56,159 bases of DNA from contig NZ_VOSS01000094.1 in NCBI RefSeq assembly GCF_007997035.1, positions 1 through 56,159 on the forward strand, written 5' to 3'. The notes under the pieces were generated by a model. That model was given only the letters and a program-made list of their open reading frames with translations, did no database searches and was not told where the DNA came from. Shown in pieces: positions 19,190 through 29,076 of this stretch (its first letter is position 1; the number at the start of each line of letters is the position of its first letter). The position numbers were made by a program, and so were the translations under genes. This stretch comes from Ralstonia sp. TCR112. GTDB lineage: Bacteria > Pseudomonadota > Gammaproteobacteria > Burkholderiales > Burkholderiaceae.

Positions 19190-19495
19190 TGTGGTTTCTC
19201 GAAAAGTTCGGGGGGGTGTGCCTCACGCAAACCTGCACATCCGTTTGGATGCCACGGCAAGCACCAATCCAAGCTAGCACAATCGGATCGCGCCGCACCC
19301 TGCTGTGGAGGGGTGACGTGCTGAAACGTATTTAGACCGGCGTTGGTGTTTGCACCGAAGCCTTTGCTGTGGCTCATCAGCGTGCGCATGCCATGCCGTG
19401 CCCGCGGTCAAACGTTGCCGTCGCTTTCATCGCCATGCAAAACGCACGGGTGTATAGTCAGACAGCACTCGACGTTCAAGAAGGGGGCATTTCAG
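19190..19495. other. Intergenic region between the GH114-like gene and a small gene
   Basis: A 306-nt divergent promoter region. TATAGT at 19453-19458 is a likely -10 box for the plus-strand small gene, though no good -35 is seen. AAGGGGG at 19481-19487 is its Shine-Dalgarno. A run of eight G at 19210-19217 lies close to the lipoprotein start. Otherwise nothing recognisable. Confidence 0.45.
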
Positions 19496-19789
19496 ATGGA
19501 CACTTCGCCGGCGGGCCAATACAAAGGCTTCGACATTTATCCGTTGGCTTTCCAACATGAACGCACGGCACGCTGGCCCGAGGCCAGGGAAGACCGCAGC
19601 TACAACGCAGCCGTGATGATCTGTCGGGCGGGGGAGTCGCCCGAACCCGGACAGACCCAGGTCTTCCGCCTATCGGGGGACCGGCAATTCAGCAATGTAG
19701 GGGCTGCGCGCATTGCAGCACTGCGCTTCGCTGAGAGCATCATCGATGGCGACGTGCCTGAACTGTCGCTTCCTGCCGACGGCGCCTGA
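19496..19789 (+). CDS. Small conserved-looking hypothetical protein
   Basis: A 97-residue protein I do not recognise. It starts MDTSPAGQYKGFDIYPLAFQ behind AAGGGGG and a TATAGT -10 box. It has no signal peptide or membrane span and a single Cys (MICRAG). The pattern of short strands followed by a helix (VGAARIAALRFAESIIDG) suggests a compact alpha/beta fold. It precedes the infA leader on the same strand, with a 347-nt gap. A promoter, a ribosome-binding site and coding-like composition support it being real. Confidence 0.7.
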   Translation: MDTSPAGQYKGFDIYPLAFQHERTARWPEAREDRSYNAAVMICRAGESPEPGQTQVFRLSGDRQFSNVGAARIAALRFAESIIDGDVPELSLPADGA

Positions 19790-20136
19790 AACCGCGGAAA
19801 ACGCCCGTGGTAGAATAGCGGGCGAATCCGGCTCGCCGCCGGGCCTGTCAGGGCCGGTGGCAGCTGAGTCCAGCACCGGGGAATACCCCGCGCCGAGTCG
19901 GGCGGCGCGCATCTGCGACCGCCACCCATCCTCGCTCTCGCTTGTACGAAGCGGCGCACGCCATCGGCGGGCGCGATTTGTGTTTCGTACAACTCGGTAC
20001 CCCCCAAGCCCGCAGTCCGGGCAGATGATCGCGGCGTACCGCTGCATGCCGTTCCAGGCGTGTGGCGTGGTTCGGGTGGGTCATCACATCATTGCAACCA
20101 TCGGCGCAGCCGCGTGCTGCATACAAAGGAACGAGT
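19790..20136 (+). promoter_or_regulatory. Structured leader and promoter region of infA
   Basis: TAGAAT at 19811-19816 is a candidate -10 box, giving a leader of about 310 nt before infA. The leader holds several inverted repeats: CCGGTG/CACCGG near 19854-19880, GGGG-AATA-CCCC directly after it, and a 9-bp perfect pair TTGTACGAA (19942-19950) / TTCGTACAA (19984-19992) closing a 33-nt loop that is itself GC-rich. Short open frames here lack ribosome-binding sites. A cis-acting RNA element controlling infA translation is plausible but not identifiable. Confidence 0.45.
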
Positions 20137-20355
20137 TTGGCCAAGGAAGAACTGATTGAATTTGAAGGGGTGGTGTCTGAAGCACTGCCCGACAATCGTT
20201 TTCGCGTGCAGTTGGAAAACGGCGTGGAAATCTGGGCTTACGCATCGGGCAAGATGCAGAAGCACCGCATCCGCATTCTCGCGGGCGACCGCGTGAAGCT
20301 GGAAATGTCGCCGTACGACCTCACCAAGGGTCGCATCAACTACCGGCACAAGTAA
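20137..20355 (+). CDS. infA: Translation initiation factor IF-1
   Basis: A 72-residue S1/OB-fold protein that binds the ribosomal A site during initiation. The sequence ([20 protein letters not shown] at the start, [20 protein letters not shown] at the end) is the full IF-1 length. The start codon is TTG at 20137, seven nt after AAAGGA; an in-frame ATG further upstream at 20062 would add 25 unrelated residues. It is a stand-alone copy outside any ribosomal protein operon; many Burkholderiales have a second copy in the spc operon. A terminator follows. Confidence 0.96.
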   Translation: MAKEELIEFEGVVSEALPDNRFRVQLENGVEIWAYASGKMQKHRIRILAGDRVKLEMSPYDLTKGRINYRHK

Positions 20356-20400
20356 AAACGGCTGTGCCGCCAAGACGTCCGTCCAGCGGGCGTTTCAAAG

Positions 20401-20433
20401 AAACCGCGTGTCCTGCAGACCCGCGGTTTTTTT
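20401..20433 (+). terminator. Rho-independent terminator of infA
   Basis: AAACCGCG (20401-20408) pairs with CGCGGTTT (20422-20429); an inner GTC/GAC pair extends the stem across one mismatch, with loop CTGCA. Seven T follow. Confidence 0.9.
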
Positions 20434-20464
20434 ATTATCGTTGCGTAAGCAGCGTTAAATTTCG

Positions 20465-20492
20465 TTGATCTCCCGGCAACATCCGGTATCAT
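20465..20492 (+). promoter_or_regulatory. Predicted promoter of the secreted GH-A-like gene
   Basis: TTGATC (20465-20470) and TATCAT (20487-20492) are 16 bp apart. Transcription from about 20499 would give a leader of about 327 nt before the ATG at 20826. Confidence 0.5.
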
Positions 20493-20498
20493 CCCGCT

Positions 20499-20825
20499 TG
20501 GCTGTCGACGGGGGGAACGCAGTTGGCAGCCAACTGAAGTGCAGGGCTTGTCATATTTTCAAGCCGCGAGCAGCCTCCGGGTATGACCGCGCCAGCTGTA
20601 CCAGTCCATCAATAAGCGCACGGCCGCTGATCGATCCATCGACTCAGCAGGACCTCTAATCGCGCGTCCATTCGCCGACCGGGGCGTCATCTGACGCTCG
20701 CACCCGTTCGGTGTTCAGTGTGTCACAGGAGTCACACCACATCGGGATACCGCACAGGTAGGACGGCGCTTGTCCATCGAAGTACTGGGCGTAACGTTTT
20801 GCGTCCGAGGGAATAGAAAACCACA
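20499..20825 (+). promoter_or_regulatory. Long structured leader of the secreted GH-A-like gene
   Basis: This non-coding stretch holds a perfect 7-bp hairpin AGTTGGC-A-GCCAACT (20521-20535), then GGCTTG (20545-20550) pairing with CAAGCC (20560-20565), then GCGAGCAGCCTCCGGG. The last part loosely resembles the core of a c-di-GMP-I (GEMM) riboswitch, but the third conserved block (GGTAGGTAGC-type) is not found, so I do not call it. The distal part to 20825 shows no clear structure; GAGGGA near 20807 is the Shine-Dalgarno region. Confidence 0.4.
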
Positions 20826-21821
20826 ATGTTGGAAACCAAAAAAGCAGCACAGAGGGCGGCGCGCATGAGCCTGCGCGCTTTGGTGGGTCTGACGGCGGCG
20901 GCAACGCTGACAGGCCTGGGAACACAAACCGCCTCGGCGCAGGCCACGCGTCCGAAGGCACCTATCTACGGCGTCACGCTTGATGACGTCAGCAGTATCA
21001 ACGCGATCGTGGCGTCGCTCACGCACTTGCCGTACAAGCCGACCGTGCGCGTGGTCTTTGACCCGGGTACATCGGCAGCCGACTACTACGCACCGCTGGT
21101 CAAGCTTCATCAAGTCGCCTACGTGATGGGCGAAGTGATGGATTCGTACTATTTCCCGGTCGACCCGACGACCTACAGTGCGCGCACCAACGAGTTGGTG
21201 AGCACGCTGAAGAATGTCGTGGACGTATGGGAAATCGCCAATGAGATCAACGGCGAATGGTTGCGTGCCAACCCGAGCGGTCCGACCGCGACGGCAACGT
21301 CGCAGGAACAGCAGATCGGTCAGATGGTCGGCAACGCCTACGACATCGTGAAGGGCGCGGGTGGCCTGGTGTCAGTGACGATGTACTACAACGACGACGG
21401 CAAGGGCACGAACTGCTACGAGCTGCCGATGGACTCGTGGCGTACGTGGGCGACGAACTTCCTGCCGTCCCGTGTGCGTCAGGGCACGGATTACGCATTG
21501 TTCAGCTACTACCCGTACCAGGACTGCCCGGGTCTGAATCCGTCGTGGGCAAACGATTTCAAGTTGCTTGAGAGCATCTTCCCGATCGCGAAGGTGGGCT
21601 TTGGTGAGATCGGTACGTCCAGTACGTCGGCGCCGCTGTCCGTGCAGCAGAATCTGATCAAGTCGTACTACCCGATGGGTACCACCACGATGGCAGCGGA
21701 TCCGCGCTTCATCGGCGGCTACTTCTGGTGGAACTACGTTGAGCAGATGCTGCCGTACAGCACCAGCTCGTACTGGAGCCTGCTGAACAACACCATCAAA
21801 CCGCTGACGGCACCGCAGTAA
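20826..21821 (+). CDS. Secreted GH-A-like TIM-barrel protein of unknown substrate
   Basis: A 331-residue exported protein. A twin-Arg-free Sec signal peptide (basic KKAAQRAARMSLR, then a hydrophobic core) ends at QTASAQA near residue 40. Two acidic residues stand where clan GH-A glycosidases carry theirs: Glu140 in VWEIANEINGEW (the Asn-Glu acid/base pattern) and Glu261 in VGFGEIGTSS (nucleophile position). Aromatic-rich segments FSYYPYQDCPG and GGYFWWNYVEQ could line a sugar-binding cleft. No family can be named with certainty. It is a single-gene unit between its own promoter and a terminator, not linked to a polysaccharide cluster; galU is convergent next door. Confidence 0.75.
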   Translation: MLETKKAAQRAARMSLRALVGLTAAATLTGLGTQTASAQATRPKAPIYGVTLDDVSSINAIVASLTHLPYKPTVRVVFDPGTSAADYYAPLVKLHQVAYVMGEVMDSYYFPVDPTTYSARTNELVSTLKNVVDVWEIANEINGEWLRANPSGPTATATSQEQQIGQMVGNAYDIVKGAGGLVSVTMYYNDDGKGTNCYELPMDSWRTWATNFLPSRVRQGTDYALFSYYPYQDCPGLNPSWANDFKLLESIFPIAKVGFGEIGTSSTSAPLSVQQNLIKSYYPMGTTTMAADPRFIGGYFWWNYVEQMLPYSTSSYWSLLNNTIKPLTAPQ

Positions 21822-21892
21822 GAAGAGGCTGCAGCCTCTCCTCGCAAAAGGGTGGGACTCCGCGCCGGACGGACGGGACACGATCCGGCAAC

Positions 21893-21929
21893 AAAAAACC
21901 CGCGCAGCGTGAGCTGACGCGGGTTTTTT
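21893..21929. terminator. Bidirectional Rho-independent terminator
   Basis: AAAAAACCCGCG-CAGC pairs with GCTG-CGCGGGTTTTTT around a GTGA tetraloop with one bulged A. A-run and T-run flank it symmetrically, so it serves both the GH-A-like gene and the convergent galU. Confidence 0.93.
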
Positions 21930-21952
21930 CTATGGCGACGTGCGCGTTCAGC

Positions 21953-22825
21953 TCAGCCGCGTGCCGCCAGATAGGCGCGGAATTCGTCAGCGACTTCCTT
22001 GTGCTTGAGTGCCAGTTCCACCGTGGCCTTCAGGTAGCCCAGCTTGCTGCCGCAGTCATAGCGCACGCCCTTGTAGCGATAGGCCAGCACCTGCTCAGCC
22101 GACAGCAGCGACTGGATGGCATCCGTCAGCTGCAGCTCGCCGCCCGCGCCCGGCTTGAGGTTGCGGATGTGATCGAAAATGCGCGGCGTGAGGATGTAGC
22201 GACCGACCACGCCGAGGTTGGACGGCGCATTTTCCGGCGCCGGCTTCTCGATGATGCCCGACATCTTGATCACGCTGCCGTCTTCTTCCCACGGGCGGCC
22301 ATCGACCACGCCATACGAGCGGCTCTGCTCCGGGTCGATCTCTTCCACCCCGATCACCGAGCAGTTGTAGTGATCGTACAGGTCCACCATCTGTTTCATG
22401 ACGGGCGGCTCGCCGTCCAGCAGGTCGTCGGCCAGGATCACGGCGAACGGCGCATCGCCGACGAGCTTTTCAGCGCATTGCACCGCGTGGCCCAGGCCAA
22501 GCGCTTCAGGCTGGCGCACGTAAAAGCAATCCACATGCGACGGCTTGATCGAGCGCACGACTTCCAGCAGCGCGGTCTTCTGCTTCGCTTCGAGTTCGGC
22601 TTCGAGTTCGTAGGCCTTGTCGAAGTGGTCTTCAATGGCGCGCTTGCTGCGGCCGGTCACGAAGATCATCTCGGTGATGCCGGCAGCCATGGCTTCTTCT
22701 ACGGCGTACTGGATCAGCGGCTTGTCCACGACCGGCAGCATTTCTTTCGGGCTGGCCTTGGTGGCCGGCAGAAAGCGGGTTCCGAGCCCCGCGACGGGGA
22801 AAACGGCTTTGGTGACGCGTTGCAT
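21953..22825 (-). CDS. galU: UTP-glucose-1-phosphate uridylyltransferase
   Basis: A 290-residue nucleotidyltransferase making UDP-glucose from UTP and glucose-1-phosphate, used for exopolysaccharide, LPS and trehalose synthesis. The nucleotide-binding N-terminus [20 protein letters not shown] and the [16 protein letters not shown] segment are canonical, as are [12 protein letters not shown] and [10 protein letters not shown]. Length is standard for bacterial GalU. It follows valS on the same strand after a 40-nt gap and may be cotranscribed. Confidence 0.97.
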   Translation of the reverse strand: MQRVTKAVFPVAGLGTRFLPATKASPKEMLPVVDKPLIQYAVEEAMAAGITEMIFVTGRSKRAIEDHFDKAYELEAELEAKQKTALLEVVRSIKPSHVDCFYVRQPEALGLGHAVQCAEKLVGDAPFAVILADDLLDGEPPVMKQMVDLYDHYNCSVIGVEEIDPEQSRSYGVVDGRPWEEDGSVIKMSGIIEKPAPENAPSNLGVVGRYILTPRIFDHIRNLKPGAGGELQLTDAIQSLLSAEQVLAYRYKGVRYDCGSKLGYLKATVELALKHKEVADEFRAYLAARG

Positions 22826-22865
22826 CGTGGTTTCCTTGGTATCGATTAACGATTATTCAGGGCGC

Positions 22866-25742
22866 TCAGGCAGCCTGCACCGGCAGCCGTGCAATCTGGG
22901 CTTCCAGCTTGGCCAGCGTGGCTTTGAAGTCGGTCACGCGCTTTTGTTCCTGTTCGACCACGGCGGCCGGTGCGCGGGCGACGAACGATTCGTTGCCGAG
23001 CTTGGCTTCGCACTTGGTGATCTCACCGCGCAGGCGGTCGATTTCCTTCGACAGGCGCGCATGCTCGGCGGCCACGTCGATCTCGATCTTCAGCAGCAGC
23101 TTGTTCTCGCCGACGATCGCGACCGGTGCGCCGGCGCCGTCCTGTTCCATGGCAGCAGCGTCCGTGTAGACCTTCACCTCAGACAGCTTGCCCAGCGCTT
23201 GCACGTATGGCGCCACCACCTGCAGGAATTCGGCGTCGCCGTTGACGTACAGCGGCACGCGTTGGGCTGGGGAGATGTTCATCTCGCCGCGCAGGTTGCG
23301 GCAGGCGTCGACCAGCGCCTTCAACTGCTGGACCCACTGCTCGGCGTGTTCGTCGATCTTGGTGAGCACTGCGCGCGGATATTCCTGCAGCGCGAGGCTT
23401 TCGGTGCCGTCGCCCTTGGCGCGGCCGGCCATCGGCGCAACCTTTTGCCAGAGCTCTTCGGTAATGAACGGGATGATCGGATGCGCCAGGCGCAGCACCG
23501 TTTCCAGCACGCGCAGCAGCGTGCGCCGCGTGGCGCGCTGCTGGGCCGGCGTGCCGGTCTGGATCTGCACCTTGGCCAGTTCCAGGTACCAGTCGCAGTA
23601 TTCGTCCCAGACGAATTTGTAGATGGCGTTCGCGATGTTGTCGAAGCGGTAGTCGGCAAAGCCTTTTTCCACTTCGGTTTCTACGCGCTGCAGCAGCGAG
23701 ACGATCCAGCGGTCGGCCTGCGAGAAGTCCAGATGACCTTCGGGGCCGCAATCACCGACGCATTCCTGCATGCCGCAGTCCTGGCCTTCGGTGTTCATCA
23801 GCACGAAGCGCGTGGCGTTCCAGAGCTTGTTGCAGAAGTTGCGATAGCCTTCGCAGCGGCTGGGGTCAAAGTTGATGCTGCGGCCGAGCGTGGCGAGCGA
23901 TGCGAACGTGAAGCGCAGCGCGTCGGCGCCAAATGCGGGAATGCCTTCGGGGAATTCCTTGCGCGTGCGCTTCTCGACCTTCGGCGCGTCCTTCGGGCGG
24001 CGCAGGCCGGTCGTGCGCTTGGCCAGCAGCGGTTCCAGCGCGATACCGTCGATCAGGTCGACGGGGTCCAGCGTGTTGCCTTCGGACTTGCTCATCTTCT
24101 TGCCTTCCGAATCGCGCACCAGGCCGTGCACGTAGACGGTGTGGAAGGGCACCTCACCGGTGAAGTGCAGGGTCATCATGACCATGCGCGCCACCCAGAA
24201 GAAGATGATGTCGTAGCCCGTGACCAGCACGGTCGAGGGCAGGAAATGCTTCAGTTCCGGCGTATCGGCCGGCCAACCCAGCGACGAGAACGGCACCAGC
24301 GCCGACGAGAACCACGTATCCAGCACGTCGTCGTCACGCTTGAGGGCACCGGTGTAGCCCTTGGCGGCTGCTTGCGCTTTGGCTTCTTCTTCCGTGCGGC
24401 CGACGTACACATTGCCCGCGTCGTCGTACCACGCCGGAATCTGGTGGCCCCACCACAGTTGGCGCGAAATACACCAGTCCTGGATGTTGTTCAGCCACTG
24501 GTTGTACGTGTTGACCCACTGCTCCGGCACCAGCTTGATCTTGCCGCTCTGCACCGCGTCCAGCGCGACTTCAGCGATGGAGCGGCCTGGGAAGCGCGTG
24601 CCTTCCGGCGCCGGTTTGCTCATGGCGACGAACCACTGGTCGGTCAGCATCGGCTCGATCACGACGCCGGTGCGGTCGCCGCGCGGCACCATCAGCGTGT
24701 GCTTCTTCACCTCGGCCAGCAGGCCTTGCGCTTCGAGATCCTCGACGATCTTCTTGCGCGCGTCGAAGCGATCCAGGCCGGCATAGGCGGCGGGGGCATC
24801 GGCAACGATCTTCGCGTCGAGCGTCAGGATCGACAACTGCGGCAGCTTGTGGCGCTGGCCGACCGCGTAGTCGTTGAAATCGTGGCCCGGAGTCACCTTG
24901 ACCACGCCGGTGCCGAATTCGCGGTCGACGTACTCGTCGGCAATCACGGGAATCTTGCGATCGGTCAGCGGCAGGTGGACGAACTTGCCGATGAGGCGGG
25001 CGTAGCGTTCGTCCTCAGGGTGCACCATCACGGCCGTGTCGCCGAGCATCGTTTCCGGACGGGTCGTGGCGACCGTCAGGTGCGTGAGGCCATGCAAGGC
25101 ATCCGGCTCGGCGAGCGGATAGCGGATGTGCCACAGCGAGCCTTCTTCTTCCTCGCTCACCACCTCCAGGTCGGACACGGCGGTGCCAAGCACCGGGTCC
25201 CAGTTGACGAGCCGCTTGCCGCGGTAGATCAGGCCCTGCTCATACAGACGCACGAACACGTCGCTGACGGCGCGCGACATCTTCGGGTCCATCGTGAAGT
25301 ATTCGCGCTCCCAGTCGATCGAGGCGCCCATGCGGCGCACCTGGCGGGTAATGGTCGAGCCCGATTGCTCCTTCCATTCCCACACCTTTTCGACGAACTT
25401 CTCGCGGCCCATGTCGTGGCGCGATATGCCCTGGGCATCCAGCTGGCGTTCGACGACGATCTGCGTGGCGATGCCCGCGTGGTCGGTGCCCGGTACCCAC
25501 AGCGTGTTGGCGCCCGACATGCGCGCGTGGCGCGTCAGGCCGTCCATGATGGTCTGGTTGAACGCGTGGCCCATGTGCAGCGTGCCTGTCACGTTCGGCG
25601 GCGGAAGCTGGATACAGAAGTCGGGTTTGCCGGCTTCGAGCGTCGCGCGGGAGACGCCCATCGCTTCCCACGCCGCGCTCCACTTCTGCTCGATGGTGGC
25701 GGGTTCGAAGCTCTTGGCGAGGGACTGGTTTTGATCGGTCAT
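22866..25742 (-). CDS. valS: Valyl-tRNA synthetase
   Basis: A 958-residue class I aminoacyl-tRNA synthetase charging tRNA-Val. The HIGH motif is HMGH at residues 56-59 in [15 protein letters not shown], and the KMSKS motif is [10 protein letters not shown] in the catalytic C-half. The editing domain lies between, with [19 protein letters not shown]. The C-terminal coiled coil that contacts tRNA is visible in the last 65 residues ([20 protein letters not shown]). The start at 25742 ([10 protein letters not shown]) is preferred over the ATG eight codons upstream at 25766. The gene faces uvrD head to head. Confidence 0.97.
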   Translation of the reverse strand: MTDQNQSLAKSFEPATIEQKWSAAWEAMGVSRATLEAGKPDFCIQLPPPNVTGTLHMGHAFNQTIMDGLTRHARMSGANTLWVPGTDHAGIATQIVVERQLDAQGISRHDMGREKFVEKVWEWKEQSGSTITRQVRRMGASIDWEREYFTMDPKMSRAVSDVFVRLYEQGLIYRGKRLVNWDPVLGTAVSDLEVVSEEEEGSLWHIRYPLAEPDALHGLTHLTVATTRPETMLGDTAVMVHPEDERYARLIGKFVHLPLTDRKIPVIADEYVDREFGTGVVKVTPGHDFNDYAVGQRHKLPQLSILTLDAKIVADAPAAYAGLDRFDARKKIVEDLEAQGLLAEVKKHTLMVPRGDRTGVVIEPMLTDQWFVAMSKPAPEGTRFPGRSIAEVALDAVQSGKIKLVPEQWVNTYNQWLNNIQDWCISRQLWWGHQIPAWYDDAGNVYVGRTEEEAKAQAAAKGYTGALKRDDDVLDTWFSSALVPFSSLGWPADTPELKHFLPSTVLVTGYDIIFFWVARMVMMTLHFTGEVPFHTVYVHGLVRDSEGKKMSKSEGNTLDPVDLIDGIALEPLLAKRTTGLRRPKDAPKVEKRTRKEFPEGIPAFGADALRFTFASLATLGRSINFDPSRCEGYRNFCNKLWNATRFVLMNTEGQDCGMQECVGDCGPEGHLDFSQADRWIVSLLQRVETEVEKGFADYRFDNIANAIYKFVWDEYCDWYLELAKVQIQTGTPAQQRATRRTLLRVLETVLRLAHPIIPFITEELWQKVAPMAGRAKGDGTESLALQEYPRAVLTKIDEHAEQWVQQLKALVDACRNLRGEMNISPAQRVPLYVNGDAEFLQVVAPYVQALGKLSEVKVYTDAAAMEQDGAGAPVAIVGENKLLLKIEIDVAAEHARLSKEIDRLRGEITKCEAKLGNESFVARAPAAVVEQEQKRVTDFKATLAKLEAQIARLPVQAA

Positions 25743-25807
25743 GCTGACAGGGCGCAATGGGCGCAAAAAGACGTTTGGCCCAGGAAAATGGCGGGCGAAA
25801 GCTTGGA

Positions 25808-25864
25808 ATTATACGGCGTGTCGATGTCCGGCACGGGCGAAGCGGCTATTGCGGCCGGTATAAT
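25808..25864. promoter_or_regulatory. Divergent -10 boxes between valS and uvrD
   Basis: A perfect TATAAT on the plus strand at 25859-25864 lies 29 nt upstream of the uvrD ATG, and a perfect TATAAT on the minus strand at 25808-25813 lies 66 nt upstream of the valS ATG. Matching -35 boxes are weak on both sides. Confidence 0.55.
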
Positions 25865-25892
25865 TTCAGGATTCTGCCGAGGCTCCTCCCGC

Positions 25893-28253
25893 ATGTCCGA
25901 CCTGCTCGCCAATCTGAACCCCGAACAACGCGCTGCCATCACGCTTCCCGATGAATCGGCGCTGATCCTGGCGGGGGCGGGCAGCGGCAAGACGCGCGTG
26001 TTGACCACCCGCATCGCCTGGCTGATCCAGAGTGCGCGGGTGTCGCCCTCAGGTGTGCTGGCCGTCACGTTTACAAACAAGGCGGCCAAGGAAATGACGG
26101 CGCGCCTCCAGGCCATGCTGCCGATCAACACGCGCGCCATGTGGATCGGCACGTTCCACGGTCTGTGCAACCGGCTGCTGCGCGCGCATTTCCGCGATGC
26201 CGGTCTGCCGCAGACGTTCCAGATCCTCGATACGCAAGACCAGCTGTCCGCCGTCAAGCGCCTGCTCAAGTCGCTCAATATCGACGACGAGAAATTCCCG
26301 CCCAAGAACGTCCAGTACTTCATCAATGGGGCTAAGGAGCAGGGCTTGCGCGCGGGCGATCTGGAAATCGCCAACGAGTACGACCGCCGCATGGCCGATC
26401 TCTACGCCGCTTACGACGCGCAATGCCAGCGCGAAGGCGTGGTCGATTTTGCCGAGCTGCTGCTGCGCTGCTACGAACTGCTGCGCTACAACGACGCCAT
26501 CCGCGCGCACTACCAACGGCGTTTCAAGCACATCCTGGTCGACGAGTTCCAGGATACGAACAAGCTGCAATACGCCTGGCTGAAGATCCTGGCCGGGCTG
26601 GGCGAGCCTGGTGTCACGCCCAACGCCATCTTTGCCGTCGGCGACGATGATCAGAGCATCTACGCGTTTCGTGGCGCCAACGTGGGCAACATGGTCGACT
26701 TTGAGCGCGAATTCCGCGTCGAGCACCGCATCAAGCTGGAGCAGAACTACCGCTCGCACGGCCACATCCTCGATACCGCCAACCACCTGATCTCGCACAA
26801 CACGCGTCGGCTGGGCAAGAACCTGCGCACCGATGCCGGCCATGGCGAGCCGGTGCGGGTCTACCAGGCCGCGACGGATGGGCAGGAGGCCGGCTGGATT
26901 GTCGATGAGATCCGCGACCGGATTGCCACCGGCATGTCGCGCTCGGAAATTGCCATCCTGTATCGCAGCAATGCGCAGTCGCGGGTGATCGAGCACGCCC
27001 TGTTCTCGGCGGGTATCCCGTACAAGGTGTACGGCGGCCTGCGCTTTTTCGAGCGTGCGGAAATCAAGCACGCGCTTGCGTATCTTCAGCTTCTTGAGAA
27101 TCCCGACAATGACGCGGCGTTTGGTCGCGTGGTGAATTTCCCGGCGCGGGGCGTCGGGGCGCGCTCGCTGGAGCAGTTGCAGGATGCGGCGCGGCTCTAT
27201 GGCATTTCGCTTGCAGCGGCGGTGCCGTATCTGACGGGGGCCGCGGGCACCAAGTTGTCGGCGTTTGTGCGTCTGATCGAGCAGATGCGTGCGGACACAC
27301 GCCAGATGACGCTGCCCGAAATCGTCCAGCACGTCATTCACGCCAGCGGCCTGATCACGCATTACCAGGGCGAGAAGGAAGGCCAGGACCGCATCGAGAA
27401 CTTGCAGGAACTGGTGACCGCCGCCCAAGCCTTCGTTGCCGAAGAAGGCTACGGCGTGGATGCGATTGCCACCGCGCTGCCCGTGCGCCACGACGCCATG
27501 CTGCGCATCGAAGGCGGCGAGATCGATACCGCTTCTGAACTCGTCGCCGACGAAACGCCTGCAGAAATGACGCCGCTCGTTGCGTTTCTCACGCATGCCT
27601 CTCTGGAAGCTGGCGACAACCAGGCCCAGGCAGGCCAGGATGCCGTGCAGATGATGACCGTGCATGCGGCGAAGGGGCTGGAATTCCATGTCGTTTTCAT
27701 CACCGGGCTGGAAGAGGGTCTGTTCCCGCACGAAAACAGCCAGATGGAAAAGGACGGCCTGGAGGAAGAGCGCCGCCTGATGTACGTGGCGATTACCCGG
27801 GCCCGCGAGCGGCTGTACCTGTCGTTCGCGCAAAGCCGTGTGCTGCACGGCCAGATCCGCTACCACATCCGCTCACGCTTCTTCGACGAACTGCCCGAAG
27901 ACACGTTGAAGTGGCTGACGCCGCAGCATTCTGGCTATCAGGCCACGCGGCGAGTGCAAGGCGATTCCGCGTGGGGCAAGGATTGGTTCAAGCGCCCCGA
28001 GCGCGGCGATGACGACGCCTACACCGGCCGCCCGACCGGCGGCATGGACACCGGCAAGAACTACGCCGACGCCAAGCGCGCGGAGGCCACAGGCTTCCGC
28101 GTCGGCCAATCGGTGTTTCACAACAAGTTCGGGGAAGGCGTCATCACGACGTTGGAAGGCGAGGGCGCCGAGGCGCGCGCCCAGATCAAATTCAACCGCC
28201 ACGGGGTGAAGACGCTGGCGCTGGGCATCGCCAAGCTCGACCCGATCAACTGA
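25893..28253 (+). CDS. uvrD: ATP-dependent DNA helicase UvrD/PcrA
   Basis: A 786-residue superfamily 1A helicase for nucleotide-excision and mismatch repair. Motifs in order: Walker A GAGSGKT (residues 28-34), Ia TFTNKAAKEM, II DEFQDTN, III VGDDDQSIYAFRGA, IV QNYRSHGHIL, V TVHAAKGLEF, VI ITRARERLYL. The C-terminus has the VGQSVFHNKFGEGVI Tudor-like segment that binds RNA polymerase in UvrD/PcrA. The start at 25893 is set by homology (MSDLLANLNPEQRAAI) and a TATAAT box 29 nt upstream; the open frame further upstream opposes valS and galU. Confidence 0.95.
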   Translation: MSDLLANLNPEQRAAITLPDESALILAGAGSGKTRVLTTRIAWLIQSARVSPSGVLAVTFTNKAAKEMTARLQAMLPINTRAMWIGTFHGLCNRLLRAHFRDAGLPQTFQILDTQDQLSAVKRLLKSLNIDDEKFPPKNVQYFINGAKEQGLRAGDLEIANEYDRRMADLYAAYDAQCQREGVVDFAELLLRCYELLRYNDAIRAHYQRRFKHILVDEFQDTNKLQYAWLKILAGLGEPGVTPNAIFAVGDDDQSIYAFRGANVGNMVDFEREFRVEHRIKLEQNYRSHGHILDTANHLISHNTRRLGKNLRTDAGHGEPVRVYQAATDGQEAGWIVDEIRDRIATGMSRSEIAILYRSNAQSRVIEHALFSAGIPYKVYGGLRFFERAEIKHALAYLQLLENPDNDAAFGRVVNFPARGVGARSLEQLQDAARLYGISLAAAVPYLTGAAGTKLSAFVRLIEQMRADTRQMTLPEIVQHVIHASGLITHYQGEKEGQDRIENLQELVTAAQAFVAEEGYGVDAIATALPVRHDAMLRIEGGEIDTASELVADETPAEMTPLVAFLTHASLEAGDNQAQAGQDAVQMMTVHAAKGLEFHVVFITGLEEGLFPHENSQMEKDGLEEERRLMYVAITRARERLYLSFAQSRVLHGQIRYHIRSRFFDELPEDTLKWLTPQHSGYQATRRVQGDSAWGKDWFKRPERGDDDAYTGRPTGGMDTGKNYADAKRAEATGFRVGQSVFHNKFGEGVITTLEGEGAEARAQIKFNRHGVKTLALGIAKLDPIN

Positions 28254-28278
28254 GCGCTGATCGCGTCGTTGGGCCCGA

Positions 28279-29076
28279 TCAGGCCGTCGTGTCAGTCGTT
28301 TGGCCGGCCGCTTGCGTCACGTTGAAGCAGCCGCGGTAGGTGGCGTAGAACGAGCAGTACAGCACCGCCATCACCAGAATCCGGTACGGCGTGGCGATGA
28401 TGGGAGCGATATTGTTGGCACCGCTCGACGCGAACAACGCATCGATGAACAGCGGCACCGCGATCAGCAGGATTGCCACCAAGACGCCGTACGCGATGAA
28501 CGCGGCGCGGTTGCGCCATACGGCCATCCAGCTGAAGAACAGCGCCTTGCCCACGGGAATGCCGTGCCACGCTACCAGCAACGGCGCAAACCAGAACAGC
28601 ACCGCCACCGGGATGTACAGCACCGAGCCCATCACCATGGCGAGATAGAACTCGCGGATGGCGTCAGCGGTGAGCGGTTTGTCGCTGACGACGGTCATGA
28701 GCGTGTCGACGTCCACCATCGTCATCAGCACGCCGCTGACCACCAGCACCAGCACGCCATAGATGCCGCCGAGCTTGAGCAGGCTGCGCATCGCATCCTT
28801 GCCGTACGCACGAAAGCCGGCGATGAGCGACGCAGGCCCGACGCGCTTGCCTGCGACCGTATCGCGGCAGGCTGACATGAAGCCCACGAAGATGGCTGGA
28901 TTCACCAGCAGGATGGCAAACACACCAATCGGCGGCACCAGCAGCATCAGCAGGTTGACCGCAAACAGGTAGATGAACAGCAGCAGCAAGAACCCGATCG
29001 GGTTCTTGCGAAACAGCCACGCACCCTGGCGCAGCCAGACGTAGCCTTGCTTGGCCGGTACTTCAATCAGTTGCAT
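28279..29076 (-). CDS. BPSS1780-family inner-membrane protein
   Basis: A 265-residue integral membrane protein with about six hydrophobic spans, the first at residues 27-60 ([20 protein letters not shown]). The N-terminus [20 protein letters not shown] followed by LFRKNP is the pattern I associate with the BPSS1780 family of Burkholderiales. Function is unknown. It overlaps thrB by 10 nt and is translated from within its 3' end, so it is probably coexpressed with it. It is convergent with uvrD, with 25 nt between stops. Confidence 0.75.
   Translation of the reverse strand: MQLIEVPAKQGYVWLRQGAWLFRKNPIGFLLLLFIYLFAVNLLMLLVPPIGVFAILLVNPAIFVGFMSACRDTVAGKRVGPASLIAGFRAYGKDAMRSLLKLGGIYGVLVLVVSGVLMTMVDVDTLMTVVSDKPLTADAIREFYLAMVMGSVLYIPVAVLFWFAPLLVAWHGIPVGKALFFSWMAVWRNRAAFIAYGVLVAILLIAVPLFIDALFASSGANNIAPIIATPYRILVMAVLYCSFYATYRGCFNVTQAAGQTTDTTA

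Noticed and set aside
20536-20600. c-di-GMP-I riboswitch
   Set aside because: Only one block resembles the consensus and the third conserved block is missing; reported as a question, not as a feature.
22617-25892. Open frame of about 1090 codons upstream of and in frame with uvrD, antisense to valS and part of galU
   Set aside because: It mirrors the codon pattern of the minus-strand genes in GC-rich DNA. valS has all its motifs, and uvrD homology and a TATAAT box place the uvrD start at 25893.
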